DNA of 64,000 nucleotides from DASZQL01 sp964391865. GTDB taxonomy: Bacteria > Planctomycetota > Phycisphaerae > Phycisphaerales > UBA1924. Both the position numbers and the translations under genes were made by a program. The notes beneath the pieces are model-generated. The model saw only the letters and a program-made list of their open reading frames with translations, did no database searches and was not told the DNA's origin. Of this stretch, positions 23,496 through 32,824 are shown piece after piece. The DNA lies in contig CAYMNQ010000002.1 of the NCBI GenBank assembly GCA_964391865.1, positions 62,001 through 126,000 on the forward strand. The letters run 5' to 3'. The first letter of the stretch is position 1, and each line of letters opens with the position of its first letter.

Positions 23496-26159
23496 CGGGT
23501 TGCAGAAGTCAGCGCCGGCGATGCCGGCGGTGATGATGGTGATGTCGGCCGCGGTGACGGTGCCGTCGCCGTCGACGTCGCCCATCGCCCAGCCGCCCGC
23601 CATGCCGAGGCTGCCGTTCGCGATCGCGAGGTCGGCGGCATCGATGGTGCCGTTGAGGTCCACGTCACCGACGCGGGTGCCGAGGATATCGTTGACGAGC
23701 TTGCAGATGTCGTTGATGTCGATGATGAGGTCGCCGTTGATGTCGGCGGAGAGGTCGGTGCAGGAGGCTTCGTTGATGTCGGTGCCCCAGTTGCAGACGC
23801 CGTCGGTCACGCACGGGCTGCGGAGGAACTGCTTGTAGACGTAGTCGATGTCGAAGGCGTTGATCACGCCGTCGGCGCCGATGGGGGCGTAGCCGGGGGT
23901 GGTCAGGCCGGTCGGACCGGCGACGTCGCCGACCGAGTCACCGGCGGTGTAGGCAACGCCGGTGGCGAGGGTGGTGTTGAAGAAGTTGTTGTCAGCGCCG
24001 CCCGAGAGGCTGAGCCACTCGGTGTCGATCTTGGTGAAGGCGACGCAGCGGTTGAGCTTGCCGGTGACGGGGTCAACGCCGAGGCCGTCGGCCCAGTAGC
24101 GGACGTCGCGGAAGTCGGGGCTGAAGACCATCGCGGTGTTGTCCCAACGGCGGGCGAAGTCGCCGTCGTTGTTGAAGTCGCCGAGGAGTTCCATGCAGGC
24201 GTCGTTGCCCGGGGCGCCGGCGATGGGGCCGGAGCCGGCGGGGGCGACCCACGCCGGGCCGCCGTTGCGGGCGTTCCAAGCGCGGAGCATCTGGTTGGCG
24301 TCGTCGCAGTTGCGGAGGCCGTTGCCGTCAAAGTCGCCGGCGATGCGGTTGCGGGTGGGCATCGAGGTGCCGTTGCCGAGGGCAACGCCGCCCTGGGTCA
24401 GGTAGTTGGCGCCGAGGGCCACGCCGTCGGAGTAACGATCCGTGCCGGTGAGGGCGGTGCGGACGGGGACGATGCCGTTCAGAGTGATCGTGCCGAAGGA
24501 ATTGAAGAACGCGTTGTTGTAGGTGCTGAAGCTGCGCTCCCAAGCCTGGAGCGAGGCGATCGGGGTCTGGGCGACCGGCACGCAGGGGTTCAGAACGCCG
24601 GGGAGGAAGTCGGTCGATCCGAAGAGGAGGAACTGCTGGGCGAGGCGCTCGGCGGGGGTGAAGAAGGTGTCCGCGCCGCCGGGGACGCTGACGAAGGCGT
24701 CGATGGAGCGGCAGATGTTGTTGAGGTAGCAGGCGGCCTGCGTGTTGCACATGCGGGGGTTTGTCTCGCCGAGGCCGCCGTCCATGACCGGCTCGGAGTC
24801 GGGGTCGCCGATGGTGGCGAGGGTCGCCGGGCCGCCGACGACGTAACCGGTGATCGCGTCGTTATCGACGGTGGTGTTCTCGTTCGGACGAACGAACGGG
24901 GCGGTCATCGGGTCAACGCCCGGGTAGAGGTCGTTCTGGATGGCGAGGAGTTCGAGGCGGCCGCCGGTGCCCCACGAGGCGGGCGCGCTGCCGTTGACCG
25001 CGCGCTCAGCGCCGGAGTAGCCGATGCCGAGGCGGGTGTTCTGGGTGGTGGTCTCGGACTGGCCCGAGCCGCCCTTGTTGCTGGGGAGGTAGCTGCGGCC
25101 GACGTTGAAGTTCAGCGCGTTGGTGTTGCGGGCGCCGACGTTCTCGCCGACGGCCATCGAGGGGTCGATGCAGGTGGTGTTGTTGAAGCCGTTGCGGGTG
25201 CCGGAGCCAACGTCGCGGGTGACGAAGGTGAGGTTCTCACCGCAGATCGAGCGGCCGGTGGCCTCGAGGTAGCGGAGGTCGCTCATGCGGATCTGCGTGC
25301 GGCCGACGCCGAAGTTGACCAGCGCGGCGATCGGGGCCCACGCGAGATTCTTCTCGAAGATGGTGTTCGAGTCATCGGGGTACGGCGGGGGAACGACGGA
25401 CGCGAGGCGGCGCGGGCCAAGGTCAACGAGCTGGTTGCCGTTGGCGCCCGAGGCGGTGGTGCCGTCGGAGTTCAGCGCGAGGCGCGGGTTGCGGCCGTAG
25501 CCGGGGGCCGCGGGGGTGTTGGCGACGGTGATCGAGCCGGTCGGGCCCTTGACGGCCCAGACGGTCGGAACGTCGAGGGGGGAGATGTCGATCTGGATGC
25601 CGCCGCCCATGCCGGTGCCGGTCAGGAAGGGGCGAGCAACGTAGGTGTCATCCGCTTCGGACGTCACGGGCGCAGCGCCGGGGTTGCCGAGGTTGGCGGG
25701 GCCTTCGGTCGCGCCGTTGTTGATGTAGCGGACGCGGTTCGAGAAGGCGCGGCTGAGGGTGCCGACGATGAGCGGCGTGCCACCGGGGGTGGTGACGTAG
25801 TCGGTCTGCATGGGCATGGTCATGCCGGGGCGGCAGTCGGTGGCGCCGAAGCTGACGAGCTCCTGGAAGCCTTCGACCGAACCGGCGACGCGGTACTGGA
25901 CGACCCAGAAGGCGCCGGGGTAGCCGACGGCGAGCGAGCCGGAGGGCGAGAGCTGGTCAGCGATGCCGCCGCCGGTGACGATGCCGTCGTTGTCGCAGTC
26001 GATGAAGTCGTTCGTCGAAGCGACGGACGACACAAAGTTCTCGAGCAGGGTGGCGCCCGAGATGTTGATCACGCGCGGCTGGGCGGCCGCGGTCTGGGCG
26101 ATGCCGGCGGCGCAGCCGCACAGCGCGAGCATCATCATTTTCCGTTGATTCGCGTTCAT
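23310..26159 (-). CDS. Large secreted PstS-like protein with dockerin repeats
   Basis: A 949-residue exported protein (signal to about residue 27, cleavage after AQTAAAQ). The N-terminal part starts VINISGATLLENFV and later has TRDVGSGTRNGF near residue 315; both resemble the phosphate-binding PstS pattern (GATL near the N-terminus, R-x-x-GSGTR-x-x-F). That is suggestive only, as the rest is long and divergent. From about 770 onward there are several EF-hand-like repeats (GDVDLNGTIDAADLAIANG, GDVDGDGTVTAADIT) ending in a dockerin pair. Its last 61 codons plus stop are identical in DNA to those of the gene at 49142. GAGAGGA precedes the ATG. A phoU gene lies about 1.6 kb further on. Confidence 0.75.
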   Translation of the reverse strand: MNANQRKMMMLALCGCAAGIAQTAAAQPRVINISGATLLENFVSSVASTNDFIDCDNDGIVTGGGIADQLSPSGSLAVGYPGAFWVVQYRVAGSVEGFQELVSFGATDCRPGMTMPMQTDYVTTPGGTPLIVGTLSRAFSNRVRYINNGATEGPANLGNPGAAPVTSEADDTYVARPFLTGTGMGGGIQIDISPLDVPTVWAVKGPTGSITVANTPAAPGYGRNPRLALNSDGTTASGANGNQLVDLGPRRLASVVPPPYPDDSNTIFEKNLAWAPIAALVNFGVGRTQIRMSDLRYLEATGRSICGENLTFVTRDVGSGTRNGFNNTTCIDPSMAVGENVGARNTNALNFNVGRSYLPSNKGGSGQSETTTQNTRLGIGYSGAERAVNGSAPASWGTGGRLELLAIQNDLYPGVDPMTAPFVRPNENTTVDNDAITGYVVGGPATLATIGDPDSEPVMDGGLGETNPRMCNTQAACYLNNICRSIDAFVSVPGGADTFFTPAERLAQQFLLFGSTDFLPGVLNPCVPVAQTPIASLQAWERSFSTYNNAFFNSFGTITLNGIVPVRTALTGTDRYSDGVALGANYLTQGGVALGNGTSMPTRNRIAGDFDGNGLRNCDDANQMLRAWNARNGGPAWVAPAGSGPIAGAPGNDACMELLGDFNNDGDFARRWDNTAMVFSPDFRDVRYWADGLGVDPVTGKLNRCVAFTKIDTEWLSLSGGADNNFFNTTLATGVAYTAGDSVGDVAGPTGLTTPGYAPIGADGVINAFDIDYVYKQFLRSPCVTDGVCNWGTDINEASCTDLSADINGDLIIDINDICKLVNDILGTRVGDVDLNGTIDAADLAIANGSLGMAGGWAMGDVDGDGTVTAADITIITAGIAGADFCNPTPACPGDVNGDGMVGLADIAGITSCWNQPASCNPGADQDGNGVIGLSDIALVTGNWAAVCP

Positions 26160-26356
26160 TTCGATCCTCTCTTCTTCTGGAACACGGCGGGGCGTGCGGG
26201 CCGGACCAACCGGCGCGCACTATGGGCGGTGGCAGTTAACCACGCGCACGCCAAGGAACCGTCAGCGCTGCGCGAAGATTGAGGCAGAAGCGCGGCGAGA
26301 CGGGGCGCTCTGGGAATTATGGAGAAACCGCATGCACGTGACGGCGTGCGCGAGAA

Positions 26357-26385
26357 ATCGCCTGCTCGCAACACGAGCAGGCGAT
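26357..26385 (-). terminator. Terminator after the prepilin-like gene
   Basis: ATCGCCTGCTCG and CGAGCAGGCGAT (26357-26368 and 26374-26385) form a 12-bp stem. On the minus strand TTTCTC follows. Confidence 0.7.
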
Positions 26386-26416
26386 GTTGAATGAATCACG
26401 ATCCAGCGGGGCGGGA

Positions 26417-27511
26417 TCAGCCGCCGGTGATCTCGTCTTCTTCGGGGCGCGAGCCGTCGGGGTTCAAGCGGTTGACCGCTCCACCACCGGTGATGGAGTA
26501 AAACTCATCGCCCCACAGGCGCTGACGGATGGTGTCGGTGATGATGTAGTTTGTGACGTGCCCGTCGGCGAAGACGAAGTTCGACGTCCCGCCGTAAACC
26601 GCGTTACCACCGGGGTGGTGACGGCCGAGGGCGTTGAGTGCGGTGTCGGAGTTGCCGTCGATGAGCGAGGTTGAGCCGCGGATTTGATCTTTGGTCAGGA
26701 TCGCGCGGATGCTGGGATAGAAGAAGCTGGGGAAGCCAGGTCGAACGGTCTCGGTGTAGACGTCCTGGCCGGCAGAGCCGCCGACGAACGGGGTGACAGG
26801 GCGGTGGCTCTTGCTCCTGCCTTGGGACGCTTCGCCCGAACCGCCGCCGCCGATCTCGGCGATCCCCGTGTAGTTGTTGTTATCGAGGAACTCGCCGGCG
26901 AGGATGGTGCGCGCGGCGTTCTTCACTCGGACGGAGCGGACCAATACGTTCTTGCGGACGGTGCTGGGATTGAACTTGTTGCGGGGGAAGATCGCGGCGT
27001 TGCCGGTGTACGCCATGCGCTTCGCCTGGCGGTCGGTCGGATCGCGGGCACCGGCGGACTGCCCGAGGTCGTTGACTTGCCACGGCTCCCAGTGGGCCGG
27101 GTTGGTCCCGGGGTTGGTGGCGGGCGCGCCGCCGTTGAGCATCGTGGGGCACTGGAAGGCCTTTTCAGCAACGCCGCTCTCGCCCTCGAAGAGCGACCAG
27201 CTCCAGTGAACGTAGCCGTTGGCGATGGTGCCGGACGGGGGGGATTCCTGCTGATCTTCGAAGCGCCAACTGCCGCCCTCGTTCTTCGCGCCGTAGACAT
27301 AGGACGGGGCGAAGAACTGGTCGTTCTGGGCGTTGTAGGTCGCCATGCCCTGGGCGATGGCGCGCATGTTGGCGGCACAGGCGATGAACTGGCCGGACGC
27401 GCGGGCACGACCGAGGCTCGGCAGCAGGATGCCGATCAGGATCGCGAGCACCGCGACGACGACGAGGAGTTCGATCAGGGTGAACGCGGATCGCCGGAGA
27501 TTGGAATGCAT
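26417..27511 (-). CDS. DUF1559-like prepilin protein
   Basis: A 364-residue protein with a type IV prepilin N-terminus: basic leader MHSNLRRS, then AFTLIELLVVVAVLAILIGILLP with Glu at the +5 position. The residue before the cleavage Phe is Ala rather than Gly. The body ends with HHPGGNAVYGGTSNFVFADG, which places a His ahead of a DG in the manner of the H-x9-DG C-terminal motif of planctomycete DUF1559/prepilin proteins. It should be processed by a prepilin peptidase and held in the membrane by its N-terminal helix; it may be a pseudopilin of the secretion system at 32825-45235. GGGAG precedes the ATG at 27511. A second copy of this class is at 47811. Confidence 0.85.
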   Translation of the reverse strand: MHSNLRRSAFTLIELLVVVAVLAILIGILLPSLGRARASGQFIACAANMRAIAQGMATYNAQNDQFFAPSYVYGAKNEGGSWRFEDQQESPPSGTIANGYVHWSWSLFEGESGVAEKAFQCPTMLNGGAPATNPGTNPAHWEPWQVNDLGQSAGARDPTDRQAKRMAYTGNAAIFPRNKFNPSTVRKNVLVRSVRVKNAARTILAGEFLDNNNYTGIAEIGGGGSGEASQGRSKSHRPVTPFVGGSAGQDVYTETVRPGFPSFFYPSIRAILTKDQIRGSTSLIDGNSDTALNALGRHHPGGNAVYGGTSNFVFADGHVTNYIITDTIRQRLWGDEFYSITGGGAVNRLNPDGSRPEEDEITGG

Positions 27512-27769
27512 CAGGGGACTCCCGTCGCGGGTCGAGCAGCAACGATTTGCCGACCTGCAGCTTGGTGAGAATGATCTCGATTTCAGCCATTGATTTCGTG
27601 AACGCTGCGCTAATTCAACGTAAAGTTCGCCAGCCGATAACTTAACGCAGACGGGCGGCGGGCTGGAGCGAGATGGCTCGAATCGCCGATTGCCACAGGG
27701 TTTCCGACTGAGGCGGCGGCATGATTCAGTTCGAGTATTGTATCTATCCCACCCGAACTGGAGGGACTC

Positions 27770-28471
27770 GTGCCGACTGGCGGGACCATCGCGGAACGAC
27801 TGAAGGCGCTGAAGAGCGACCTCGAAGCGCAGGGGCGCTTGGTGCAGCAGCTCGTCGAGCGCGCGGTGGAAGCGGTCTTCGAGAAGGACAAGGGCAAGGC
27901 GGACTGGGTCATCCAGACCGATTTCCAGGTCGATCAGGCGGACATCCGCATCGAGCGCGACGCGGTGCAACTGCTCGTCGATGCGATGGCGCAGGGCGTG
28001 GCGCTCGATGAGTACCACATCCGGCTGATCATGACGCTGGTCAAGGTCAACAACGAGTTCGAGCGCAACGGCGACCTGGCGGCGAACATCGCCGAGCGGG
28101 TCGGCGCGTTCGCGGCGATGACGCAGCCGCCCCCCGCGAAGTTCCGCGTGATGGCGAACAGCGTCATCGGCATCGTGGCGAACACCAACGCGGCGTTCGC
28201 GGCGATGGACGCCGACGCGGCGCGGCTGGTCCTCGCCAGCGATGATGCGACGCTGATGTTCAAGGACGCGGTGGTGCGCGAGATCGAGGACGGGCTGTCG
28301 AAGGGGCGGCACTCGGTCGAGTACTCCTTCGCGCTGCAGGTCGTCGCGGCGTCGCTCGGGCGGATCGCGGATCACAGCACGAACGTCGCCGAGCAGGTGA
28401 TCTATGTGCAGAGCGGGAAGATCGTGCGGCACCTCGGCGAGAAGTGGACCACGCCCGAAACGCCCGGCTGA
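27770..28471 (+). CDS. phoU: PhoU-domain protein
   Basis: A 233-residue all-helical cytoplasmic protein with two PhoU repeats: VIQTDFQVDQADIRIERDAV, then VALDEYHIRLIMTLVKVNNEFERNGDLAANIAERV, and in the second half VVREIEDGLSKGRHSVEY and LGRIADHSTNVAEQVIYV. The E/DxxxD motifs that bind metal clusters are present (NEFERNGD, GRIADHSTN). PhoU regulates phosphate uptake through Pst and the PhoR kinase. No pst genes flank it, though a PstS-like dockerin protein lies nearby on the other strand. The start is GTG at 27770, six bases after GGAGG. A CACAGAG word array follows the gene at 28487-28531. Confidence 0.9.
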   Translation: MPTGGTIAERLKALKSDLEAQGRLVQQLVERAVEAVFEKDKGKADWVIQTDFQVDQADIRIERDAVQLLVDAMAQGVALDEYHIRLIMTLVKVNNEFERNGDLAANIAERVGAFAAMTQPPPAKFRVMANSVIGIVANTNAAFAAMDADAARLVLASDDATLMFKDAVVREIEDGLSKGRHSVEYSFALQVVAASLGRIADHSTNVAEQVIYVQSGKIVRHLGEKWTTPETPG

Positions 28472-28486
28472 TCGGGCAGAGGACAA

Positions 28487-28605
28487 CCACAGAGGCGCAG
28501 CGACGCAGAGATTGCACAGAGAAGCGAAAAATGGGAGAGAGAGTGATGCGGACATGATGCGACCGCAACGCTCGGCTCATCACTCGAGACTCAGGACTCA
28601 AGACT
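28487..28605. repeat. CACAGAG/CGCAGAG and CTCAAGACT word arrays
   Basis: 28487-28523 reads as imperfect tandem CACAGAG, GCGCAGC, GACGCAGAG and CACAGAGAAG words. 28583-28605 has CTCGAGACTCAGGACTCAAG followed by ACT, a 7-base period. The CGCAGAG type recurs at 62651-62680; the CTCAAG type recurs (on the other strand) in the secretion operon gaps. Confidence 0.6.
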
Positions 28606-28632
28606 ACTTGCCGTCAGCCTTCTGGAGTTTTC

Positions 28633-30075
28633 ATGCCCGATCATGCGGAACAATTGGCGCGGGTGAAGCGGCGGCTTGATGCCGTCGGACAGGCGCACCT
28701 GCTGACGTTTCTGAGCCGGCTCGACAACGCGGGGCAGCGGGCGCTGGTGAACCAGATCGACGCGCTGAACCTGGAGGCGCTCCCGGGGCTGATTGAGAAG
28801 TACGTGCGCGCGAAGCCGGGCTTCGCGCCGGGCGGCGAAATCCTGCCCACACCGTACTACCCGCAGAACCCTGATTCGCCGGCGCACCGCTGGGACCGCG
28901 CGGCGATGAAGCGCGCGGGGGAGGAACTCCTGAAGGCGGGGCAGGTGGCGGCGTTCACCGTCGCGGGCGGGCAGGGCACGCGCCTGGGGTACGACGGCCC
29001 GAAGGGGCAGTACCCCGCCGGCGCGGTGACGAAGAAGCCGCTGTTCCAGTGCCTCGCGGAGTGGATCGTGGCGGCGTCGCGCCGCTACGGCAAGCCCATC
29101 CCCTGGTACATCATGACCAGCCCGCTGAACCACGACGCGACGGGCAGTTACCTGCGCCTGCACAAGTGGTTCGGGCTTGCGGAAAAAGACGTGATGCTCT
29201 TCCAGCAGGGCGAGATGCCCAGCATGGACATGAAGTCGGGCAAGGTGCTGCTCGCCGAGCCGGGCGTGGTGGCGACGAACCCCGACGGGCACGGCGGATC
29301 ATTGCTCGCGCTGTGGCGCAGCGGCGCGATCGAGGACATGCGCACACGCGGCGTGAAGCATATCAGCTATGTGCAGGTCGATAACCCGCTGGCGCGCGCG
29401 ATTGATCCGGTGTTCCTCGGCTTGCACGCCGCCGCGCCGGATTCGTCGGCGCAGATGAGTTCGAAGATGGTCGCGAAGACCGATCCGGGCGAGCGCGTGG
29501 GCGTCTTCGCGAAGGTCGGCGGCAAGACGGCGGTGATCGAGTATTCGGATCTGCCGAAGGAACTCGCCGAGGCGCGGAACGCGGACCACACGCTGAAGTT
29601 CAACGCGGGTTCGATCGCGATCCACGTCATCGGCGTGGAGTTCGTCGCGAAGCTCAACCAGTCGGGGGACTTCGCGCTGCCCTTCCACCGCGCGGAGAAG
29701 AAAGTCGCGTACACCGATCTCGAGGACGGCCGCCGGGTCGAGCCGCTGCAGGCGAACGCGGTGAAGCTGGAAGCGTTCGTGTTCGATGCGCTGCCGCTGT
29801 GCAAGTCGTCCATCGTGTACGAGACGGACCGCATCGACGAGTTCGCGCCGATCAAGAACGCGGATGGTGCCGACTCGCCCAGGACGTGCGCGGAGATTCA
29901 GACCGAGCGTGCGGCGCGGTGGCTGGAGAAAGCGGGCGTCGAGGTGCCGCGGGATGACTCGGGCAAGCCGACATGCACGCTGGAGATCAGCCCGCTGACG
30001 GCGATGGACTGGGACGACCTGCGCGGCGTGGCGCTTCCCAAGAAGGTCGCGCCGGGGGCGGAACTGGCGATCTGA
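28633..30075 (+). CDS. UDP-sugar pyrophosphorylase, AGX/UAP type
   Basis: A 480-residue cytoplasmic nucleotidyltransferase. VAGGQGTRLGYDGPKGQYP at about residues 110-128 is the signature of eukaryotic-type UDP-N-acetylhexosamine pyrophosphorylases (AGX1/UAP1), with the LGxGTRLG-x4-PKG nucleotide-binding loop. TSPLNHDATGSYL, ISYVQVDNPLARAIDPVFLG and FNAGSIAIHVIGVEFV correspond to the sugar-binding and metal-binding strands. The likely reaction is UTP plus GlcNAc-1-phosphate to UDP-GlcNAc, feeding the MurB/MurC pathway, but galactose- or glucose-1-phosphate specificity cannot be excluded. It lies 162 bases behind phoU on the same strand, after a repeat array. It ends 80 bases before the lipoamide dehydrogenase gene. 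Confidence 0.88.
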   Translation: MPDHAEQLARVKRRLDAVGQAHLLTFLSRLDNAGQRALVNQIDALNLEALPGLIEKYVRAKPGFAPGGEILPTPYYPQNPDSPAHRWDRAAMKRAGEELLKAGQVAAFTVAGGQGTRLGYDGPKGQYPAGAVTKKPLFQCLAEWIVAASRRYGKPIPWYIMTSPLNHDATGSYLRLHKWFGLAEKDVMLFQQGEMPSMDMKSGKVLLAEPGVVATNPDGHGGSLLALWRSGAIEDMRTRGVKHISYVQVDNPLARAIDPVFLGLHAAAPDSSAQMSSKMVAKTDPGERVGVFAKVGGKTAVIEYSDLPKELAEARNADHTLKFNAGSIAIHVIGVEFVAKLNQSGDFALPFHRAEKKVAYTDLEDGRRVEPLQANAVKLEAFVFDALPLCKSSIVYETDRIDEFAPIKNADGADSPRTCAEIQTERAARWLEKAGVEVPRDDSGKPTCTLEISPLTAMDWDDLRGVALPKKVAPGAELAI

Positions 30076-30155
30076 CCGCGCGGAGCGATCGCCCCGCTAC
30101 AATCCCGACCCCGTCTCGGCCGGGCCGAACCCGTCGCCGACAGGAGTGCCTCTTC

Positions 30156-31706
30156 GTGCCCAATCGTCACTTCGATCTGGTTGTCATCGGCGGCGGACCG
30201 GCCGGCTACGTCGGCGCGATCCGGGCCGCTCAGCTCGGGTTCTCCGTCGCCTGTGTCGAGCGCGCCAAGCTCGGCGGCGTGTGTCTGAATTGGGGCTGCA
30301 TCCCCTCCAAGGCGCTCCTCTCCAACGCGGAACTCATGGAAAAGCTCCGCAAGAAGGAGGACCAGAGTTTCTGGGGCCTCAAGATCGGCGGCGAGGTCAG
30401 CCTCGACTGGGACCGCGTGATCGGGCGCAGCCGAGATGTCGCGAGCAAGCTGAACAAGGGCGTCGAGTTTCTCTTCAAGAAGAACAAGATCACCCACATC
30501 ATCGGCAACGCGAAGATCCTCAGCGGCGCCACCGGCGGGCGGAAGTGCCAGGTCGAGGTGCAGGAGTGCGCGGTGCAGGAGGAACTGACCAGCGCGCCAG
30601 CGAAGCCCGGCAAGGCGATCGAGACGATCACCGCCGACAACATTCTGGTCGCGACCGGCAGCGTGGCCCGCGATCTGCCCTTTGCGAAGTTCGACGGCGA
30701 CAAAATCTGGGGCGCCCGCGAGGCGATGTTCAACAAGTCGATGCCGAAGAACCTTGTCGTGGTGGGCGCGGGCGCGATCGGGATGGAGTTCGCCTACTTC
30801 TATCACTCGATGGGCTGCGACGTCACCGTCGTCGAGATGCTGCCGAACATCCTGCCGGTGGAGGACAAGGACTGCTCCGTCGCGCTGGAGAAGATCTACG
30901 CCAAGCACGGCATGAAGCTCATGACCAACACGACCACCACCGCCGTCGAGAAGACCGGCAGCGGCGTGAAGGTCACGGTCGCGCCGTGGGCGAACGGCAA
31001 GGCGGACGACTCGAAGAAGCAAACGCTCGAGGCCGACCGCGTGCTGCTGGCGATCGGCGTGAAGGGGCGCACCGACGGCTTGTGCGATGCGTCGCTCGGT
31101 CTGAAGATCGAGAAGGATCACATCGTCACGGATTACAAGCCGGGCGTGACGCGCGATGAAGCGATCGACTACAAGACGAACATCGCGGGGATTTACGCCG
31201 TGGGCGATGTGATCGGCCCGCCGTGGCTCGCGCACGTGGCGAGCGAAGAGGCGATCATCTGCGTCGAGCGGATCGCGATGCGTGCGAAGAAGCCCGGCGC
31301 GCACGAGCCGCACCCGATCAACTACACCGTGATCCCCGGCTGCACCTACTGCATCCCGCAGGTCGCGAGCGTCGGCTTCACGGAGCAGAAGCTGATCGCG
31401 GATGGGCTGGTGAGGGACAAGGACTACGCCGTCGGCAAATTCAACTTCACCGCCAGCGGCAAGGCGATCGCCGCGGCGCACACCGACGGCTTCGTGAAGA
31501 TCATCCGCGGCCTGCCCCGCGGCGAGATCCTCGGCGCGCACATCATCGGCGATCAGGCGACCGAACTGATCGCGGAAATGACCCTCGCGCGGCGACTGGA
31601 AGCGACGACCGAGGAACTCATCTGCACGATCCACGCCCACCCGACCATGCACGAAGCAATGCACGAGGCGGCGCTGGCGGCGGAGGGCCGCGTGATTCAC
31701 GCGTGA
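30156..31706 (+). CDS. lpdA: Dihydrolipoyl dehydrogenase
   Basis: A 516-residue FAD flavoenzyme, the E3 component of 2-oxoacid dehydrogenase complexes. The N-terminus LVVIGGGPAGYVGAIRAAQLG is the FAD motif, GGVCLNWGCIPSK contains the redox-active Cys pair, LVVVGAGAIGMEFAYFYHSMG binds NAD, GIYAVGDVIGPPWLAH is the second FAD site, and HAHPTMHEAMHEAAL carries the catalytic His-Glu. It is about 40 residues longer than usual because of inserts near about residue 130-150 (CQVEVQECAVQEELTSAPAK). The start is GTG at 30156 with AGGAG upstream. Its last 10 bases overlap the convergent BtuF-like gene. No E1 or E2 genes are adjacent. Confidence 0.93.
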   Translation: MPNRHFDLVVIGGGPAGYVGAIRAAQLGFSVACVERAKLGGVCLNWGCIPSKALLSNAELMEKLRKKEDQSFWGLKIGGEVSLDWDRVIGRSRDVASKLNKGVEFLFKKNKITHIIGNAKILSGATGGRKCQVEVQECAVQEELTSAPAKPGKAIETITADNILVATGSVARDLPFAKFDGDKIWGAREAMFNKSMPKNLVVVGAGAIGMEFAYFYHSMGCDVTVVEMLPNILPVEDKDCSVALEKIYAKHGMKLMTNTTTTAVEKTGSGVKVTVAPWANGKADDSKKQTLEADRVLLAIGVKGRTDGLCDASLGLKIEKDHIVTDYKPGVTRDEAIDYKTNIAGIYAVGDVIGPPWLAHVASEEAIICVERIAMRAKKPGAHEPHPINYTVIPGCTYCIPQVASVGFTEQKLIADGLVRDKDYAVGKFNFTASGKAIAAAHTDGFVKIIRGLPRGEILGAHIIGDQATELIAEMTLARRLEATTEELICTIHAHPTMHEAMHEAALAAEGRVIHA

Positions 31707-32674
31707 GCGCGAGCTTCCCGCCACGGGAACCCCTGCGGCATCAATTCCGCCCGATCGTTCAACCACCCCACCAGCCATCGGTACGCGTCGACCAGCCGCG
31801 GGCCGGGGCGATTGAACATTTCGTTCCCGTCAACGAGCGCCACGCGGCCGCGTTTCACCGCCGGCAGGTCGCGGAACCACTCCTTCGTCATCAGCGCCTC
31901 GAACTCGCGATCCACCTGCGGCAGCGTCAGCCCGCAGGGGCACACGATCACCGCCTCGGGCTTCATCTCAACAATCTTGCTCGGCTCGACGCGGAATGAT
32001 TTCCCCGCCACGCGGTGCGCCATCTGCCCGCCCGCGCCGGAGCCGGAGCCGGGGATGGGCGTCGTCGGGTTCAGCGGGTGCGAGCCGCCGGCGCGCTCGA
32101 TGAGCTGCACCGTCCAGTGCCCCGCGACAAACGGCGGGTCGGTCCATTCCAGAAACAGCACGGGCACCGGCTCGGTGAAGGGGTTCACGAAATCCGCCGC
32201 GTGGAAGAAGCGCTCGCGGAGCGCGACGAGCACGGCGCGCGCTTCGCGCCCAAGCCCGACGGCGTCGCCCACTCGGATCAGGTCGTCGAGCACATCCTCG
32301 AACGAGTGCGGGTTGAGGCTGACAATCCGGGGGGCGGGGTTCATCGCCGCCGCCACGCGTTGAACCGTCGCCAGATCGATCGAGCACACCTCGCACAAAT
32401 CCTGGGTGAGGATCACATCGGGGCGGAGTTCACGCAGCCGATCGGCATCAAGCCGGTAGAGACTTTCGCCCGACGCGAGGGATTGCGAGACGGCCCGATC
32501 GACCTCCGCCGCCGTTGTGAAGATGGTGGTCTGCGAAGTCAGAACCGGGAGCGGGGTGATGGAACTGGGAACGTCGCACTCGTGCGATCGACCGACGAGC
32601 ATGGGCTCGCCGCCGATGTGGCACAGCAGTTCCGTCGCGGAGGGCAAGAGGCTGACGACCCGCATGGGGCGCAT
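31697..32674 (-). CDS. BtuF-like periplasmic-binding-fold protein
   Basis: A 325-residue protein of the cobalamin/iron-siderophore binding-protein class (BtuF, COG0614). MRVVSLLPSATELLCHIG is the characteristic start; RSHECDVP, LRELRPDVILTQDLCEVCSI and SLNPHSFEDVLDDLIRVGDAVG follow. Many members are exported, but this one begins directly with the domain and has no signal peptide, like the cytoplasmic 'cobalamin-binding protein' group often seen in bacteria that lack BtuCD nearby. The ligand is therefore uncertain. It ends convergently with lpdA (10 bp overlap) and is divergent from gspD by 150 bases. Confidence 0.8.
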   Translation of the reverse strand: MRPMRVVSLLPSATELLCHIGGEPMLVGRSHECDVPSSITPLPVLTSQTTIFTTAAEVDRAVSQSLASGESLYRLDADRLRELRPDVILTQDLCEVCSIDLATVQRVAAAMNPAPRIVSLNPHSFEDVLDDLIRVGDAVGLGREARAVLVALRERFFHAADFVNPFTEPVPVLFLEWTDPPFVAGHWTVQLIERAGGSHPLNPTTPIPGSGSGAGGQMAHRVAGKSFRVEPSKIVEMKPEAVIVCPCGLTLPQVDREFEALMTKEWFRDLPAVKRGRVALVDGNEMFNRPGPRLVDAYRWLVGWLNDRAELMPQGFPWREARAHA

Positions 32675-32824
32675 GGTATCGGCGCGTGCCGCGTCGGCGG
32701 AATTGCCCGCCGCGTGCGGGAAGAGTGAGGGTTGTACCGACTTCGGCTATAACAATGCCGAAACGAGCGCGGGCGCTGCGCTCTGATCTTGGTAGCGCCC
32801 GATCGCCGGCTCAGGAGCCACGCC

